Source: Erysipelotrichaceae bacterium (lineage in GTDB: Bacteria; Bacillota_I; Bacilli_A; Erysipelotrichales; Erysipelotrichaceae). From it: 46,380 nucleotides of DNA. This document shows, one piece after another, positions 34,029 to 44,967 of the stretch (within the stretch, counting starts at the first letter, position 1; each line of letters starts with the position of its first letter). The position numbers and the translations under genes are program-made. The stretch is from assembly GCA_012523895.1 (NCBI GenBank), contig JAAYSZ010000012.1, positions 1 to 46,380 of the forward strand, written 5' to 3'. The notes below the pieces were generated by a model, which was given only the letters and a program-made list of their open reading frames with translations, was not told the DNA's origin and ran no database searches.

Positions 34029-35348
34029 TTATGTATTAGGTTCTTCTGTATTATTTTCTTCAGGTTGAGTTTCTTCAGTTATATTTTCTTCAGTTATATT
34101 TTCTTCTTGTTTATTTTCTTCTTGTTTATTTTCAACTACTTTAGGATAGGTATTTGCTTCATCATTCCATGGAGCTAAATATAACATCCAATATTCATCA
34201 TATGTTAATTTTGATTCAACTACTTTTTTAGCTAAATCAACACCTATATATCTATAATGCCATGGTTCAAAATCATATCCAGTAATTGAAGTTTTTCCTT
34301 CTGGATATCTTAATATCCATCCAAAGTCTGCACCATTAGCAATTACCCAATTATAAGCTTCTGTATCTTTAAAAGCACTTAAACCTTCAGAACCTACTGC
34401 GGCTAAATCAACTGTTAATCCTGTTTGATGTTCAGAAAAGCCCGGTCTTGCACTTACTGCATCTGCTTTTTCTTCACCCATAGCTTTTACATAATTGTTA
34501 TATAAAGTTTCTTGTCTTTCATAACTTCTATATGCACTAACTGCATAAAATCTTACAGGAGATTCACCAGTTATTTCATCTTTTAATGAGATGGCTTTAT
34601 TACACCATTGTGCTAAAGCTGATGCAGCTTCTGCGGATAACTGTAAATCTTTAGCTGCATATTGTACTGATAAAGGAGCTATCTGTACAGGTTCAAATGA
34701 TGCATCCACATAATATGTTTTATTTACTAACAAATTAATGTTTGTTGGGTCTGGTGCAGGTTTTGCGTCTTGATAATGTGTGTAATAATTATTTGATAAT
34801 ACAAAGTAATCTTCACTATTTGTTTCTTTATTTGCTATACAATCATCAATATATACTTGAATATCTTCTTGATAATCAAATACTAATAATGGAGTTATTT
34901 CAAAGAATCTTAAATGTTTAAATAATTTTAGAACTTGTTCTTTATTATAACCTTTATCAATTAATCTGTTATATAGTAAGAATTCTTTATCTGACAATGA
35001 ACTAGATACTAAATATAATTCAATATACTCAGTTTTTATTGATTTATCTCTAATGCTTATTGCAAGATAATCTGAATACCATTCATTATCTAAAATTGTT
35101 TTAGTAAGTTTTAATTCTCTTATTGCAGTTATTTCTTCTTTAGAATAACCCAAGTCTTTTAGTTTTCCATTGTCTATCATTTTTGGAACATAAAACAAAC
35201 CAAAAATAAGAGAGATTACTAGTAGAGGAATTATTATGATTGATTTTCTAATTCTTCTTCTAGGTCCTGTTTTCTTTTTTACCTTTAATTTTGGTAAATT
35301 AATCTTAGGTAATTTAATTTTTCTTAATCTTCTTCTTTTTCTTGTCAT
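34029..35348 (-). CDS. VanY-type D-Ala-D-Ala carboxypeptidase (peptidase M15)
   Basis: This is a 439-residue zinc carboxypeptidase anchored by one N-terminal helix (about 34-53, after a Lys/Arg-rich cytoplasmic stretch). The M15B domain occupies about residues 220-400. Marks are SAYRSYERQ, GFSEHQTGLTVDL (zinc His and Asp) and FEPWHYRYIG (zinc His). The region between the anchor and the domain is Leu/Lys-rich. The C-terminal 30 residues are a low-complexity tail of EENKQ and EENIT repeats with no known domain. It trims wall peptides outside the membrane. The start overlaps the RluA stop by ATGA. Confidence 0.92.
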   Translation of the reverse strand: MTRKRRRLRKIKLPKINLPKLKVKKKTGPRRRIRKSIIIIPLLVISLIFGLFYVPKMIDNGKLKDLGYSKEEITAIRELKLTKTILDNEWYSDYLAISIRDKSIKTEYIELYLVSSSLSDKEFLLYNRLIDKGYNKEQVLKLFKHLRFFEITPLLVFDYQEDIQVYIDDCIANKETNSEDYFVLSNNYYTHYQDAKPAPDPTNINLLVNKTYYVDASFEPVQIAPLSVQYAAKDLQLSAEAASALAQWCNKAISLKDEITGESPVRFYAVSAYRSYERQETLYNNYVKAMGEEKADAVSARPGFSEHQTGLTVDLAAVGSEGLSAFKDTEAYNWVIANGADFGWILRYPEGKTSITGYDFEPWHYRYIGVDLAKKVVESKLTYDEYWMLYLAPWNDEANTYPKVVENKQEENKQEENITEENITEETQPEENNTEEPNT

Positions 35349-36010
35349 AATTTCACCCCATTAAATATATTCCACGGATAAGTAGTAGGTGTATTAGAAG
35401 TAAATGTCATTTCTTCTTTACTTATAGGATGTTTAATAGTAATACTAGTTGCCCATAAGGCAATTTGTTGTTTAGCTTTTGCATCTTTGTTATATCTTTG
35501 ATCTCCCCATAAAGGTGCGTTTCTGCTAGAAAACTGTACTCTAATTTGATGGCTTCTTCCAGTTTCTAAATCTATATTTACAAGTGATAAGTTATCTATT
35601 GTTTTAATAATACAATAATGTAAAATCGCTTTTTTACCTTTTTTGTTAACACTTACCATATTAGTTTTTGTATCTTTTAATAAATAATCTATTAATGTTC
35701 CTTCTTGTTTTAAAGTGGAATTTACAATAATTGCTTGATATTCTTTTTTTATTGAATTTGTTCTTATTTGATCTGATAGTCTTGAAGCTGCTTTTGAGGT
35801 TTTCGCAAAAACCATTATGCCTCCAGTAGGTCTATCTAATCTATGTACTAAACCTAAATAAACATTACCAGGCTTATTGTATTTTTCTTTTAAGTATTTT
35901 TTTAATATACTTAATAAATCTTTGTCTTTTGATTTATCTTCTTGTACAGGTATATTTATAGGTTTTTCTACAACTAGCAAGTGATTGTCTTCAAATATAA
36001 TATTAATCAT
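35345..36010 (-). CDS. RluA-family pseudouridine synthase
   Basis: This enzyme converts a specific uridine in rRNA or tRNA to pseudouridine. It has 221 residues and the catalytic Asp lies in HRLDRPTGG near residue 57. ETGRSHQIRVQF and GDQRY follow. There is no S4 domain, so it belongs to the short RluA/TruC-like forms. The target site is unknown. I favour ATG 36010 because it overlaps the upstream stop by 8 bases. ATGs at 36025 and 36034 are alternatives. Confidence 0.9.
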   Translation of the reverse strand: MINIIFEDNHLLVVEKPINIPVQEDKSKDKDLLSILKKYLKEKYNKPGNVYLGLVHRLDRPTGGIMVFAKTSKAASRLSDQIRTNSIKKEYQAIIVNSTLKQEGTLIDYLLKDTKTNMVSVNKKGKKAILHYCIIKTIDNLSLVNIDLETGRSHQIRVQFSSRNAPLWGDQRYNKDAKAKQQIALWATSITIKHPISKEEMTFTSNTPTTYPWNIFNGVKL

Positions 36011-36860
36011 TTGTCCATTTACCATATATACCACAAGGTAGTATTAAATCATTTTTAGTTATAGGTAGACCTAATTGACCTGTTTCAATATTTCCATAAT
36101 TAAATGATAGTTTTAAGATATTTGATAACATAATGGAAGAAAAACCTGTTGTATATGAATTAACTAGAAAAAATAATGGATTATTATCAAGTAATTGTAA
36201 AGATGAAAATATTAGATTATTAATTTGTGATTCTATTTGCCATCTTTCATTTTTAGGACCTATTCCATAACTAGGAGGATCCATAATTATTCCTTGATAT
36301 TTATTTCCTCTTCTTATTTCTCTTTGGATAAACTTCATAACATCATCAGTGATAAATCTAATTGTATTATTAAATAAATTACATAATTCCATGTTTTCTT
36401 TTGCCCAGTTGTTTATACTTTTACTTGCATCTACATGTACTACTTCTTTAGCACCTGCATATGAACATGCCATAGTAGCACATCCTGTATATGCAAAAAG
36501 ATTTAGTATTTTAATATCTCTATTTTCTTTTGATATTAAATCCATCATCCAGTCCCAATTAGATGCTTGTTCTGGAAAAATTCCAGTATGTTTAAAATTA
36601 GTAGGCGATACTTTAAAAGTTAAATTTTTATAATTGATACTCCAAAATTCTGGTAATTTTTTATTGAATTTCCATTTTCCTTTACCATTTTTTTGTCGAT
36701 AAAAAATTGCATCGGCTTTGTTCCAATCTTTATAATCTGTTTGCCATAGTGCAGAGGGTTCTGGCCTTTGTAATATTACATCATTCCATCTTTCAAGTTT
36801 TTCTTTATTTCCTGCATCAAGGCATTCATAATCTTTCCAATTAAGTGCTATTTTTATCAT
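36003..36860 (-). CDS. Class I SAM-dependent rRNA methyltransferase (COG1092)
   Basis: This is a 285-residue methyltransferase of the RlmI/RlmK type. The SAM-binding loop is NLFAYTGCATMAC near residue 119. VVHVDASKSINNWAKEN binds the ribose part and MDPPSYG near residue 195 is the catalytic segment. It lacks a PUA domain, so its exact rRNA target is uncertain. It is first in the minus-strand RNA-modification/carboxypeptidase operon. Confidence 0.88.
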   Translation of the reverse strand: MIKIALNWKDYECLDAGNKEKLERWNDVILQRPEPSALWQTDYKDWNKADAIFYRQKNGKGKWKFNKKLPEFWSINYKNLTFKVSPTNFKHTGIFPEQASNWDWMMDLISKENRDIKILNLFAYTGCATMACSYAGAKEVVHVDASKSINNWAKENMELCNLFNNTIRFITDDVMKFIQREIRRGNKYQGIIMDPPSYGIGPKNERWQIESQINNLIFSSLQLLDNNPLFFLVNSYTTGFSSIMLSNILKLSFNYGNIETGQLGLPITKNDLILPCGIYGKWTND

Positions 36861-36891
36861 GTAAATATTATATCATGTTATAAAGTTTTAC

Positions 36892-36920
36892 TTTAGATAA
36901 GTTGATAAGTAGTTTATAAT
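36892..36920 (+). promoter_or_regulatory. SigA-type promoter of pcrA
   Basis: TTTAGA (36892-36897) and TATAAT (36915-36920) are separated by 17 bases. The ATG at 36919 overlaps the -10 and cannot be the start. Confidence 0.65.
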
Positions 36921-36951
36921 GTTTATGCTTGAAAGTGGTGAATTAAATTTA

Positions 36952-39084
36952 ATGATTAATATTGATAATTTAAATAAAAATCAAAAAGAGGCTGTTTTGT
37001 CAGATAGTCAATTTGTAAGGATAATTGCGGGTGCTGGTAGTGGTAAAACTAGAGTTTTAGTAACTAGAATTGCTTATTTAATTCATGAACTAGGAATATT
37101 CCCTTATAAAATCCTAGCAATAACATTTACTAATAAAGCAGCTAATGAAATGAAGGATAGAATACAAACTATACTAAGTAATAATAGTATTTCTCCTTGG
37201 ATTAGTACTATTCATTCTTTGTGTGTTCGTATATTAAGAGAAGATATCTCTACTTTAAACTATCCTAAAAATTTTCCTGTAATGGATGTTGATGATCAAA
37301 AAAGTGTTTTAAAAGCTGCTTATAAAGAGTTAGGAATAAGTGCGCAAGATTTTACTTATGGTTCTATGCTTGATTATATTTCAAACAATAAAATTGAAAA
37401 TGTAGATTTTGATGAAGCTATAAAGATTGCTGGTGGATATGGAAAAGAAAGAAAAAAAGCATTAGTTTACGAGTACTATATAAAAAGACAAAAACAAATG
37501 TATGCATTAGATTTTGATGATTTACTTTTATATACTGTAAAGCTTTTTAAAAAGGATATAGATGTTCTTAATAAATGGAGAAACAGATTTCATTATATCC
37601 ATGTAGATGAGTTTCAAGATATTGACAATGTTCAATATGAAATCATTAAAAAACTAACAGGTGATAACAATCATCTTTATGTAGTTGGAGATCCTGATCA
37701 AACAATATATACATGGCGAGGCGCTGATGTAAATATCATTATGAATTTTGAAAAAGATTTTAGTCCTTGTCATACAGTGATTCTTAATGAAAACTATAGA
37801 TCTAATAAAAATATATTAAATGGAGCTAATAGTGTAATTAAAAATAATAGAAATAGAGTAAAAAAAGATTTGTTTACTAATAAAGATAGTGATGAAAAAA
37901 TTACTTTTTATAGTGCAACTTCTGAAGAAGATGAGGCAAGATGGATTGCTTTAAGAATAAGAGAAGAATATAGAAAAGGTAAAGATTATAAAAACTTTGC
38001 GATTTTATATAGAAGTAATTATTTATCAAGAGCAATAGAAAAAGGTTTATTAGATGGCGGAATTCCTTATGTAATTTATGGAGGAATTAAGTTTTATGAT
38101 AGAGCTGAAATCAAAGATGCACTTTGTTATTTAAGAATGTTAAGTAGTGGGGATGATTTAGCATTTGAAAGAATTATTAATAAACCAAGAAGAGGAATAG
38201 GTAATAAGTCTATAGAAACTATCTTTGAAAAAGCTAATTCATTAAATCAAACAATGTATGAAACAATAAAAACTAATAAATTACTTAAAGGAAAAACTCA
38301 AAAAGCATTGGATGATTTTGTGTTACTTGTAGAAAAGTGGAAATCATTAGTTGGTGTATTACCAATTGATGAACTATTAGAAAAAATTATTAAAGAAAGT
38401 GGCTATAAAAAAATGCTTGAAGAAAATAAAGAAGTAGAGAAGATTGAAAACTTAATGGAATTAGTTAATGATGTTAGAATTTTTAGTTTTGATAATCCTG
38501 AAAGTACACTTGATGAATATTTACAGATGGTTTCTTTATATGGTGATAAAGATGATGATAATAAATATGACTATGTTTCATTAATGACAGTTCATGCGGC
38601 TAAAGGATTAGAGTTTGATACGGTTTTTGTATGTGGTTTATCTGATGGAGTATTTCCTAGTGAAAGGTCTATGGCTGATGGAAGAAAAGGTGTTGAAGAA
38701 GAAAGAAGAATAGCATATGTAGCTTTTACAAGAGCTAAAAATAAATTATATCTAAGTAGTCCTGGTGGATTTAGCTATGTATTGTCAAAATCAAGACTTC
38801 CTTCTAGATTTATTACTGAAATTGATGATGAGTATATTGAAAATATTAATGAACCTAAAAAAGAAGAAACAATAAATACATTTAATTTTAATACAAAAAG
38901 ATCACTTAAGAAAAAATCATTAAATTTAGAAGAAAAATATAAAAAGGGTGATAAAGTTATGCATGATAAATTTGGTATGGGAATAGTTCTTAACTGTGAG
39001 TCAGGAATTGTTGAGATTGCATTTAATCATCCTCATGGAATTAAAGCTCTTGCACAATTTCATCCAAGTTTTAAAAAGATGTAG
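36952..39084 (+). CDS. pcrA: UvrD-family DNA helicase PcrA
   Basis: This 3'-5' superfamily I helicase acts in replication and repair. From ATG 36952 it has 710 residues. Family motifs are: LNKNQKEAV (Q motif), GAGSGKT (Walker A), TFTNKAA (Ia), VDEFQDID (Walker B), VGDPDQTIYTWRGA (III), NENYRS (IV), VSLMTVHAAKGLEFDTVFV (V) and AYVAFTRAK (VI). The C-terminal basic/Tudor-like segment (YKKGDKVMHDKFGMG) is typical of PcrA. An AAAGTGGTG site lies 12 bases before this ATG. ATG 36925 is an alternative only if the message is leaderless. Confidence 0.96.
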   Translation: MINIDNLNKNQKEAVLSDSQFVRIIAGAGSGKTRVLVTRIAYLIHELGIFPYKILAITFTNKAANEMKDRIQTILSNNSISPWISTIHSLCVRILREDISTLNYPKNFPVMDVDDQKSVLKAAYKELGISAQDFTYGSMLDYISNNKIENVDFDEAIKIAGGYGKERKKALVYEYYIKRQKQMYALDFDDLLLYTVKLFKKDIDVLNKWRNRFHYIHVDEFQDIDNVQYEIIKKLTGDNNHLYVVGDPDQTIYTWRGADVNIIMNFEKDFSPCHTVILNENYRSNKNILNGANSVIKNNRNRVKKDLFTNKDSDEKITFYSATSEEDEARWIALRIREEYRKGKDYKNFAILYRSNYLSRAIEKGLLDGGIPYVIYGGIKFYDRAEIKDALCYLRMLSSGDDLAFERIINKPRRGIGNKSIETIFEKANSLNQTMYETIKTNKLLKGKTQKALDDFVLLVEKWKSLVGVLPIDELLEKIIKESGYKKMLEENKEVEKIENLMELVNDVRIFSFDNPESTLDEYLQMVSLYGDKDDDNKYDYVSLMTVHAAKGLEFDTVFVCGLSDGVFPSERSMADGRKGVEEERRIAYVAFTRAKNKLYLSSPGGFSYVLSKSRLPSRFITEIDDEYIENINEPKKEETINTFNFNTKRSLKKKSLNLEEKYKKGDKVMHDKFGMGIVLNCESGIVEIAFNHPHGIKALAQFHPSFKKM

Positions 39085-39092
39085 CTAATTAA

Positions 39093-39101
39093 TGGTATAA
39101 T
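39093..39101 (+). promoter_or_regulatory. Extended -10 promoter of ligA
   Basis: TGGTATAAT matches the extended -10 form (TGnTATAAT). It lies in the 39-base gap after pcrA, so ligA can be transcribed separately. Confidence 0.6.
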
Positions 39102-39108
39102 TTTATAG

Positions 39109-41121
<2,013 letters not shown>

Positions 41122-41130
41122 GGGGTTTTT

Positions 41131-41418
41131 ATGATAGAAAAAGAATATATTAAAGAATTAGCACATGAATTAATGTTTGATTTAAGTGAGGAAGAAGTTG
41201 TTGAAATTCAAAAGGAATATGAAACATTTTCAAAACAATTAGAATTATTAGAAAAGATTGATACTAAAGATGTTAAACCAATGCCATATCCTTTTGAAAA
41301 TGAAACTAACTATCTTAGAGAAGATGTAGTTACTCATGTAATTACTCAAGAAGATGCTTTAAGAAATGCTAGTTATTCTAAGGAAGGTCATTTTGTAGTA
41401 CATAAGGTGGTAAAATAA
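41131..41418 (+). CDS. gatC: Glu-tRNA(Gln)/Asp-tRNA(Asn) amidotransferase subunit C
   Basis: This 95-residue GatC stabilises the GatA-GatB complex. LAHELMFDLSEEEV and MPYPFENETNYLREDVV follow the family. It is directly upstream of gatA, sharing its stop base with the gatA start. Confidence 0.95.
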   Translation: MIEKEYIKELAHELMFDLSEEEVVEIQKEYETFSKQLELLEKIDTKDVKPMPYPFENETNYLREDVVTHVITQEDALRNASYSKEGHFVVHKVVK

Positions 41419-42776
41419 TGGAAAAAATATATAAGGCGTTTGAAAAAGCTAAAAATGATAAATGTAATGCAATTGTTACTTTAGTAGAGCCTAAGGAAAA
41501 TTTAAATAAAGGTAAACTATCAGGAGAACCTATTATTTTAAAAGATAATATTAGTACAAAGGGAATTAGAACAACTGCATCATCAAAAATACTTGATAAT
41601 TACTATCCTATATTTGATGCAACAGTAGTTGAAAAAATAAAAGCTGAAGGTGGAGTAATTATAGGTAAAGCTAGTATGGATGAATTAGCTATGGGTGGTA
41701 CTAATTTAGCTGCTTATACAGGACCTGTACTTAATCCATGGGATTATAAAAGAATGTCTGGAGGATCATCTGGTGGAAGTGCAGCAGCAGTTGCTAGTGG
41801 AATAGTATCTTTTGCGATTGGTAGTGATACTGGAGATAGTGTAAGAAAACCTGCAAGTTTTTGTGGTATTGTTGGAGTTAAACCTACTTATGGAAGAATA
41901 TCAAGATATGGTGTAGTAGCGTATGCTTCTAGTTTAGATCATGTTGGATATTTTACACGTAATGTAAAAGATGCTAGTTTGATGCTTGAAGTATTAGCTG
42001 GTAGAGATGATAAGGATATGACTTCAAGTTTTAAAGAAGTAAAAGAATATTCTAAATTATTAAATAGTGATGTTAAAGGTAAAAAGATTGCGGTATTTAA
42101 AAATGTTATTGATTCATTAGATAATGAAAACACATTAAATTTATTTAATGATTTATTAAATAAGCTTAAAGAAAAAGGAGCAATAATTGAAGAAGTGTCT
42201 TTTGATAATGATTTAATGAGAACTTTATTTCCTGTTTATTTTATAATTGCAAATTGTGAAGCTACATCAAATCATTCTAATTTAGATGGTTTAAGATTTG
42301 GTGTTTCTGAAGATGGTGATGATACAAGAGAAGTTGTGATTAATTCAAGAACAAAAGGATTTGGGTCTTTAATTAGAAAAAGATTTGTAATTGGAAGTTT
42401 TGGATTACATGAAGAAAATCAAGAAAAGGTGTTTAAAAAAGCTCAACGAATTAGAAGATTAATTGTAGAAGAAGTTAAAAAATGTTTAGAGGAATATGAT
42501 TGTTTAATAGCTCCTGCAAGCAATGATATAGCTCCACTTTTAGAAGGTAATAAAATAGATGAATTATCTGATAAATATTTAATTGCGGAAAATCATATGG
42601 TTATTGGAAACTTTACTGGTTATCCTAGTATGACTGTACCAATGGGATTTGAAAAAGGGTGTCCTATTGGTGTTAATATTACATGTAAGGCTTTTGATGA
42701 AGAAAATATGTTTAATATAGGTCTTGCGATAGAAGAAAGTACAGGATTAAAAGATCTTGTAGCAAAGGTGGATTAA
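41418..42776 (+). CDS. gatA: Glu-tRNA(Gln)/Asp-tRNA(Asn) amidotransferase subunit A
   Basis: This is the glutaminase subunit, which supplies ammonia for transamidation of Glu-tRNA(Gln). It has 452 residues against about 485 in Bacillus, because the N-terminal helix region is about 30 residues shorter. The Ser-cisSer-Lys triad is present: Lys in ILKDNIS, Ser in SGGSSGGSAAA and Ser in GSDTGDSVRKPAS. Most bacteria have GGSIRQ where this has GDSVRK, a variant I associate with Mollicutes. The start ATG overlaps the gatC stop. Confidence 0.95.
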   Translation: MEKIYKAFEKAKNDKCNAIVTLVEPKENLNKGKLSGEPIILKDNISTKGIRTTASSKILDNYYPIFDATVVEKIKAEGGVIIGKASMDELAMGGTNLAAYTGPVLNPWDYKRMSGGSSGGSAAAVASGIVSFAIGSDTGDSVRKPASFCGIVGVKPTYGRISRYGVVAYASSLDHVGYFTRNVKDASLMLEVLAGRDDKDMTSSFKEVKEYSKLLNSDVKGKKIAVFKNVIDSLDNENTLNLFNDLLNKLKEKGAIIEEVSFDNDLMRTLFPVYFIIANCEATSNHSNLDGLRFGVSEDGDDTREVVINSRTKGFGSLIRKRFVIGSFGLHEENQEKVFKKAQRIRRLIVEEVKKCLEEYDCLIAPASNDIAPLLEGNKIDELSDKYLIAENHMVIGNFTGYPSMTVPMGFEKGCPIGVNITCKAFDEENMFNIGLAIEESTGLKDLVAKVD

Positions 42777-42777
42777 T

Positions 42778-44211
42778 ATGAATTATGAAGTTGTAATTGG
42801 AATAGAAATTCATTGTGAATTAAAAACAAAGACAAAGATGTTTTCAGGTAGTCCTACAAGTTTTAATGAGCCTGCAAATACTTGTGTTAATGAAATTGAT
42901 TTAGCGTTTCCTGGAACTTTACCTACTGTAAATAAAGAAGCAGTTAGAAAAGGAATTATGGCTTGTGCTGCATTTAATCTAGAAATAGACACTTTATTAA
43001 AATTTGATAGAAAAAATTATTATTATTCTGATTTACCAAAAGGGTTTCAAATAACTCAACAGTTTCATCCTTTAGGAAAAAATGGATATGTAGATATTGA
43101 AGTAGATGGAAATACAAAAAGAATTGGAATTAATAGAATTCATTTAGAGGAAGATACTGCAAAACAATTTCATATTGATGATGAAACATTAATTGATTTT
43201 AATAGAGCAGGAACTCCTTTAATTGAAATAGTTTCTGATCCTGATATGTCTAGTGGTAGTGAAGCTAGTGCATATGTTGAAACATTAAGACAAACTCTTT
43301 TATATATTGGTGTTTCTGATGTGAAGATGGAAGAAGGTTCAATGAGATGTGATGTTAATATTTCATTAAATAAACCTAATGAACCTTATGGTACTAAAGT
43401 TGAAATCAAAAACTTAAATTCAATTTCTAATGTTGCTAGAGCAATAGATTATGAAATTAAAAGACAATCAGAAATTTTAGATAAAGGTGAAAAAGTAATT
43501 TCTTCTACTAGAAGATTTGATGAATCTAGTAGAACAACTATTGAAATGAGAAGAAAAGAGGGTGGAGTGGATTATAAATTTTTTCCTGATCCAAATATAG
43601 TTCCTATTAGATTATCTGATGATTGGGTAAAAGAAATAGTTAATAGCTTACCTGAACTTCCTAGTGAAAGAAAGAAACGATATAAAAATGATTATGGTTT
43701 AAATGATAATGAGATAAATGTTTATTTAGGAAATAGAGATTTAGCTGAATTATTTGAAGAGTGTATGAAATATGGTGATAAAGCAAGAAGTATTTCTAAT
43801 TGGTTAATTACTGATGTTCTTGCATGGTTATCTAAAAATAATGTTGAAATCAAAAATAGTGAACTTAAACCAAAAGAACTTGTAAGAATGATTGAATTAA
43901 TTGAAGAGAAGGTTATTTCTAGTACACAAGGCAAAGATATTGTTTTAGATGGTATAATGAAAGGCGAGCTAACTGAAGACATCATTAATGAAAAGGGCTT
44001 AAAACAAGTTTCTGATGAAGGAATGTTGTTAGAAGTTATTAATAAAGTACTTGATGAACAACCTCAATCTATAGTAGACTATGCAAATGGGAAAGATAGG
44101 GCAGTAAAATTCTTGATGGGTCAAGTCATGAAGAAGACTAGAGGTCAAGCTAACCCTTCTTTAGCAAATAAATTAATTGTTGAAGAACTTGCAAAAAGGA
44201 TAAATAAGTAG
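42778..44211 (+). CDS. gatB: Glu-tRNA(Gln)/Asp-tRNA(Asn) amidotransferase subunit B
   Basis: This tRNA-binding kinase-like subunit activates the mischarged Glu. It has 477 residues. Marks are VIGIEIHCELKTKTKMF, the Cys in PANTCVNEIDLAFPGTLP, RKNYYYSDLPKGFQITQ, HLEEDTAK, and FNRAGTPLIEIVSDPD. The C-terminal YqeY-like domain ends in KTRGQANPSLAN. It begins one base after gatA and completes the complex needed where GlnRS is absent. Confidence 0.97.
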   Translation: MNYEVVIGIEIHCELKTKTKMFSGSPTSFNEPANTCVNEIDLAFPGTLPTVNKEAVRKGIMACAAFNLEIDTLLKFDRKNYYYSDLPKGFQITQQFHPLGKNGYVDIEVDGNTKRIGINRIHLEEDTAKQFHIDDETLIDFNRAGTPLIEIVSDPDMSSGSEASAYVETLRQTLLYIGVSDVKMEEGSMRCDVNISLNKPNEPYGTKVEIKNLNSISNVARAIDYEIKRQSEILDKGEKVISSTRRFDESSRTTIEMRRKEGGVDYKFFPDPNIVPIRLSDDWVKEIVNSLPELPSERKKRYKNDYGLNDNEINVYLGNRDLAELFEECMKYGDKARSISNWLITDVLAWLSKNNVEIKNSELKPKELVRMIELIEEKVISSTQGKDIVLDGIMKGELTEDIINEKGLKQVSDEGMLLEVINKVLDEQPQSIVDYANGKDRAVKFLMGQVMKKTRGQANPSLANKLIVEELAKRINK

Positions 44212-44238
44212 GATTATTATGTGTAAGGAGTAATTGAT

Positions 44239-44925
44239 ATGACTCAAAGAAAAAGAACAAATAGAACAGTTAAAAGAAAAACAAATAAGGCAAATATTGT
44301 TTTAATTGTTGGGCTTATAATAATTGCAATACCATTATTAATTGTGGGATGGGTTATCATTTCAGCAACTCTTGATACTGGTACACCAATACTTGGTGAT
44401 AGATATGAAAATGATTTAGATCCGGCAATTACTAAATCAGATATTACTAATATTGAAAATAGTGTTAAAGGTTTAAGTGGGGTTGAAAAAGTTAATGTAG
44501 AACTTGCGACAGCTACATTAAGAGTATATGTAGATGTTGAAGATGGATATACTGCAGATATGGCAACTTCTAAAGCTAGTGAAGCATTTAACTCTGTATT
44601 AGGTGTTTTAGATTTAGGGACTTATTTCTCTCAAACTGAAACTAAAAAAATGTATGATTTAGAAATTCATGTATTTAACTTGGATAAAAATAGAGATAGT
44701 GATGATTTTGTTTATGTTATTATGACAAAGACATCTGGAATGGAAACAGCAAGTACTCAACTTGTGTCTGAGCCAATAGATCCTGAGCTTGCTCAACAGC
44801 TTAGAGATGATGTTGAAAGTAGAAAAAATCCTTCTCCTACACCTGAAGATGATGAAGATATGACAGTTGGGGTAGATGAAACTGAAGAGGTTGATGAAGA
44901 AACTGAGGAAGATGTAACACCATAA
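44239..44925 (+). CDS. Membrane-anchored protein of unknown function
   Basis: I do not recognise the family. It has 228 residues: a basic cytoplasmic N-terminus (KRTNRTVKRKTNKA), one membrane helix (about 21-45), an alpha/beta exterior domain (residues about 58-180), and an acidic Pro/Glu/Asp-rich tail (about 190-228). AAGGAG precedes the ATG. It is the last gene of the gat transcript. Confidence 0.75.
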   Translation: MTQRKRTNRTVKRKTNKANIVLIVGLIIIAIPLLIVGWVIISATLDTGTPILGDRYENDLDPAITKSDITNIENSVKGLSGVEKVNVELATATLRVYVDVEDGYTADMATSKASEAFNSVLGVLDLGTYFSQTETKKMYDLEIHVFNLDKNRDSDDFVYVIMTKTSGMETASTQLVSEPIDPELAQQLRDDVESRKNPSPTPEDDEDMTVGVDETEEVDEETEEDVTP

Positions 44926-44928
44926 AGT

Positions 44929-44961
44929 CTTATTGAGAAATCAATAAGATTTTTTTATAAT
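44929..44961 (+). terminator. Terminator containing the rlmCD promoter
   Basis: CTTATTGA (44929-44936) and TCAATAAG (44941-44948) form an 8-bp stem with a GAAA loop, followed by seven T residues (44950-44956). The same bases hold TTGAGA (44933-44938) and, after exactly 17 bases, TATAAT (44956-44961), a good SigA-type promoter. The rlmCD ATG follows 6 bases after the -10 with no ribosome binding site. Confidence 0.8.
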
Positions 44962-44967
44962 TGTTTT

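Noticed and set aside
36919..36921. ATG at 36919 as the pcrA start
   Set aside because: It lies within the TATAAT box, so it would not be in the transcript.
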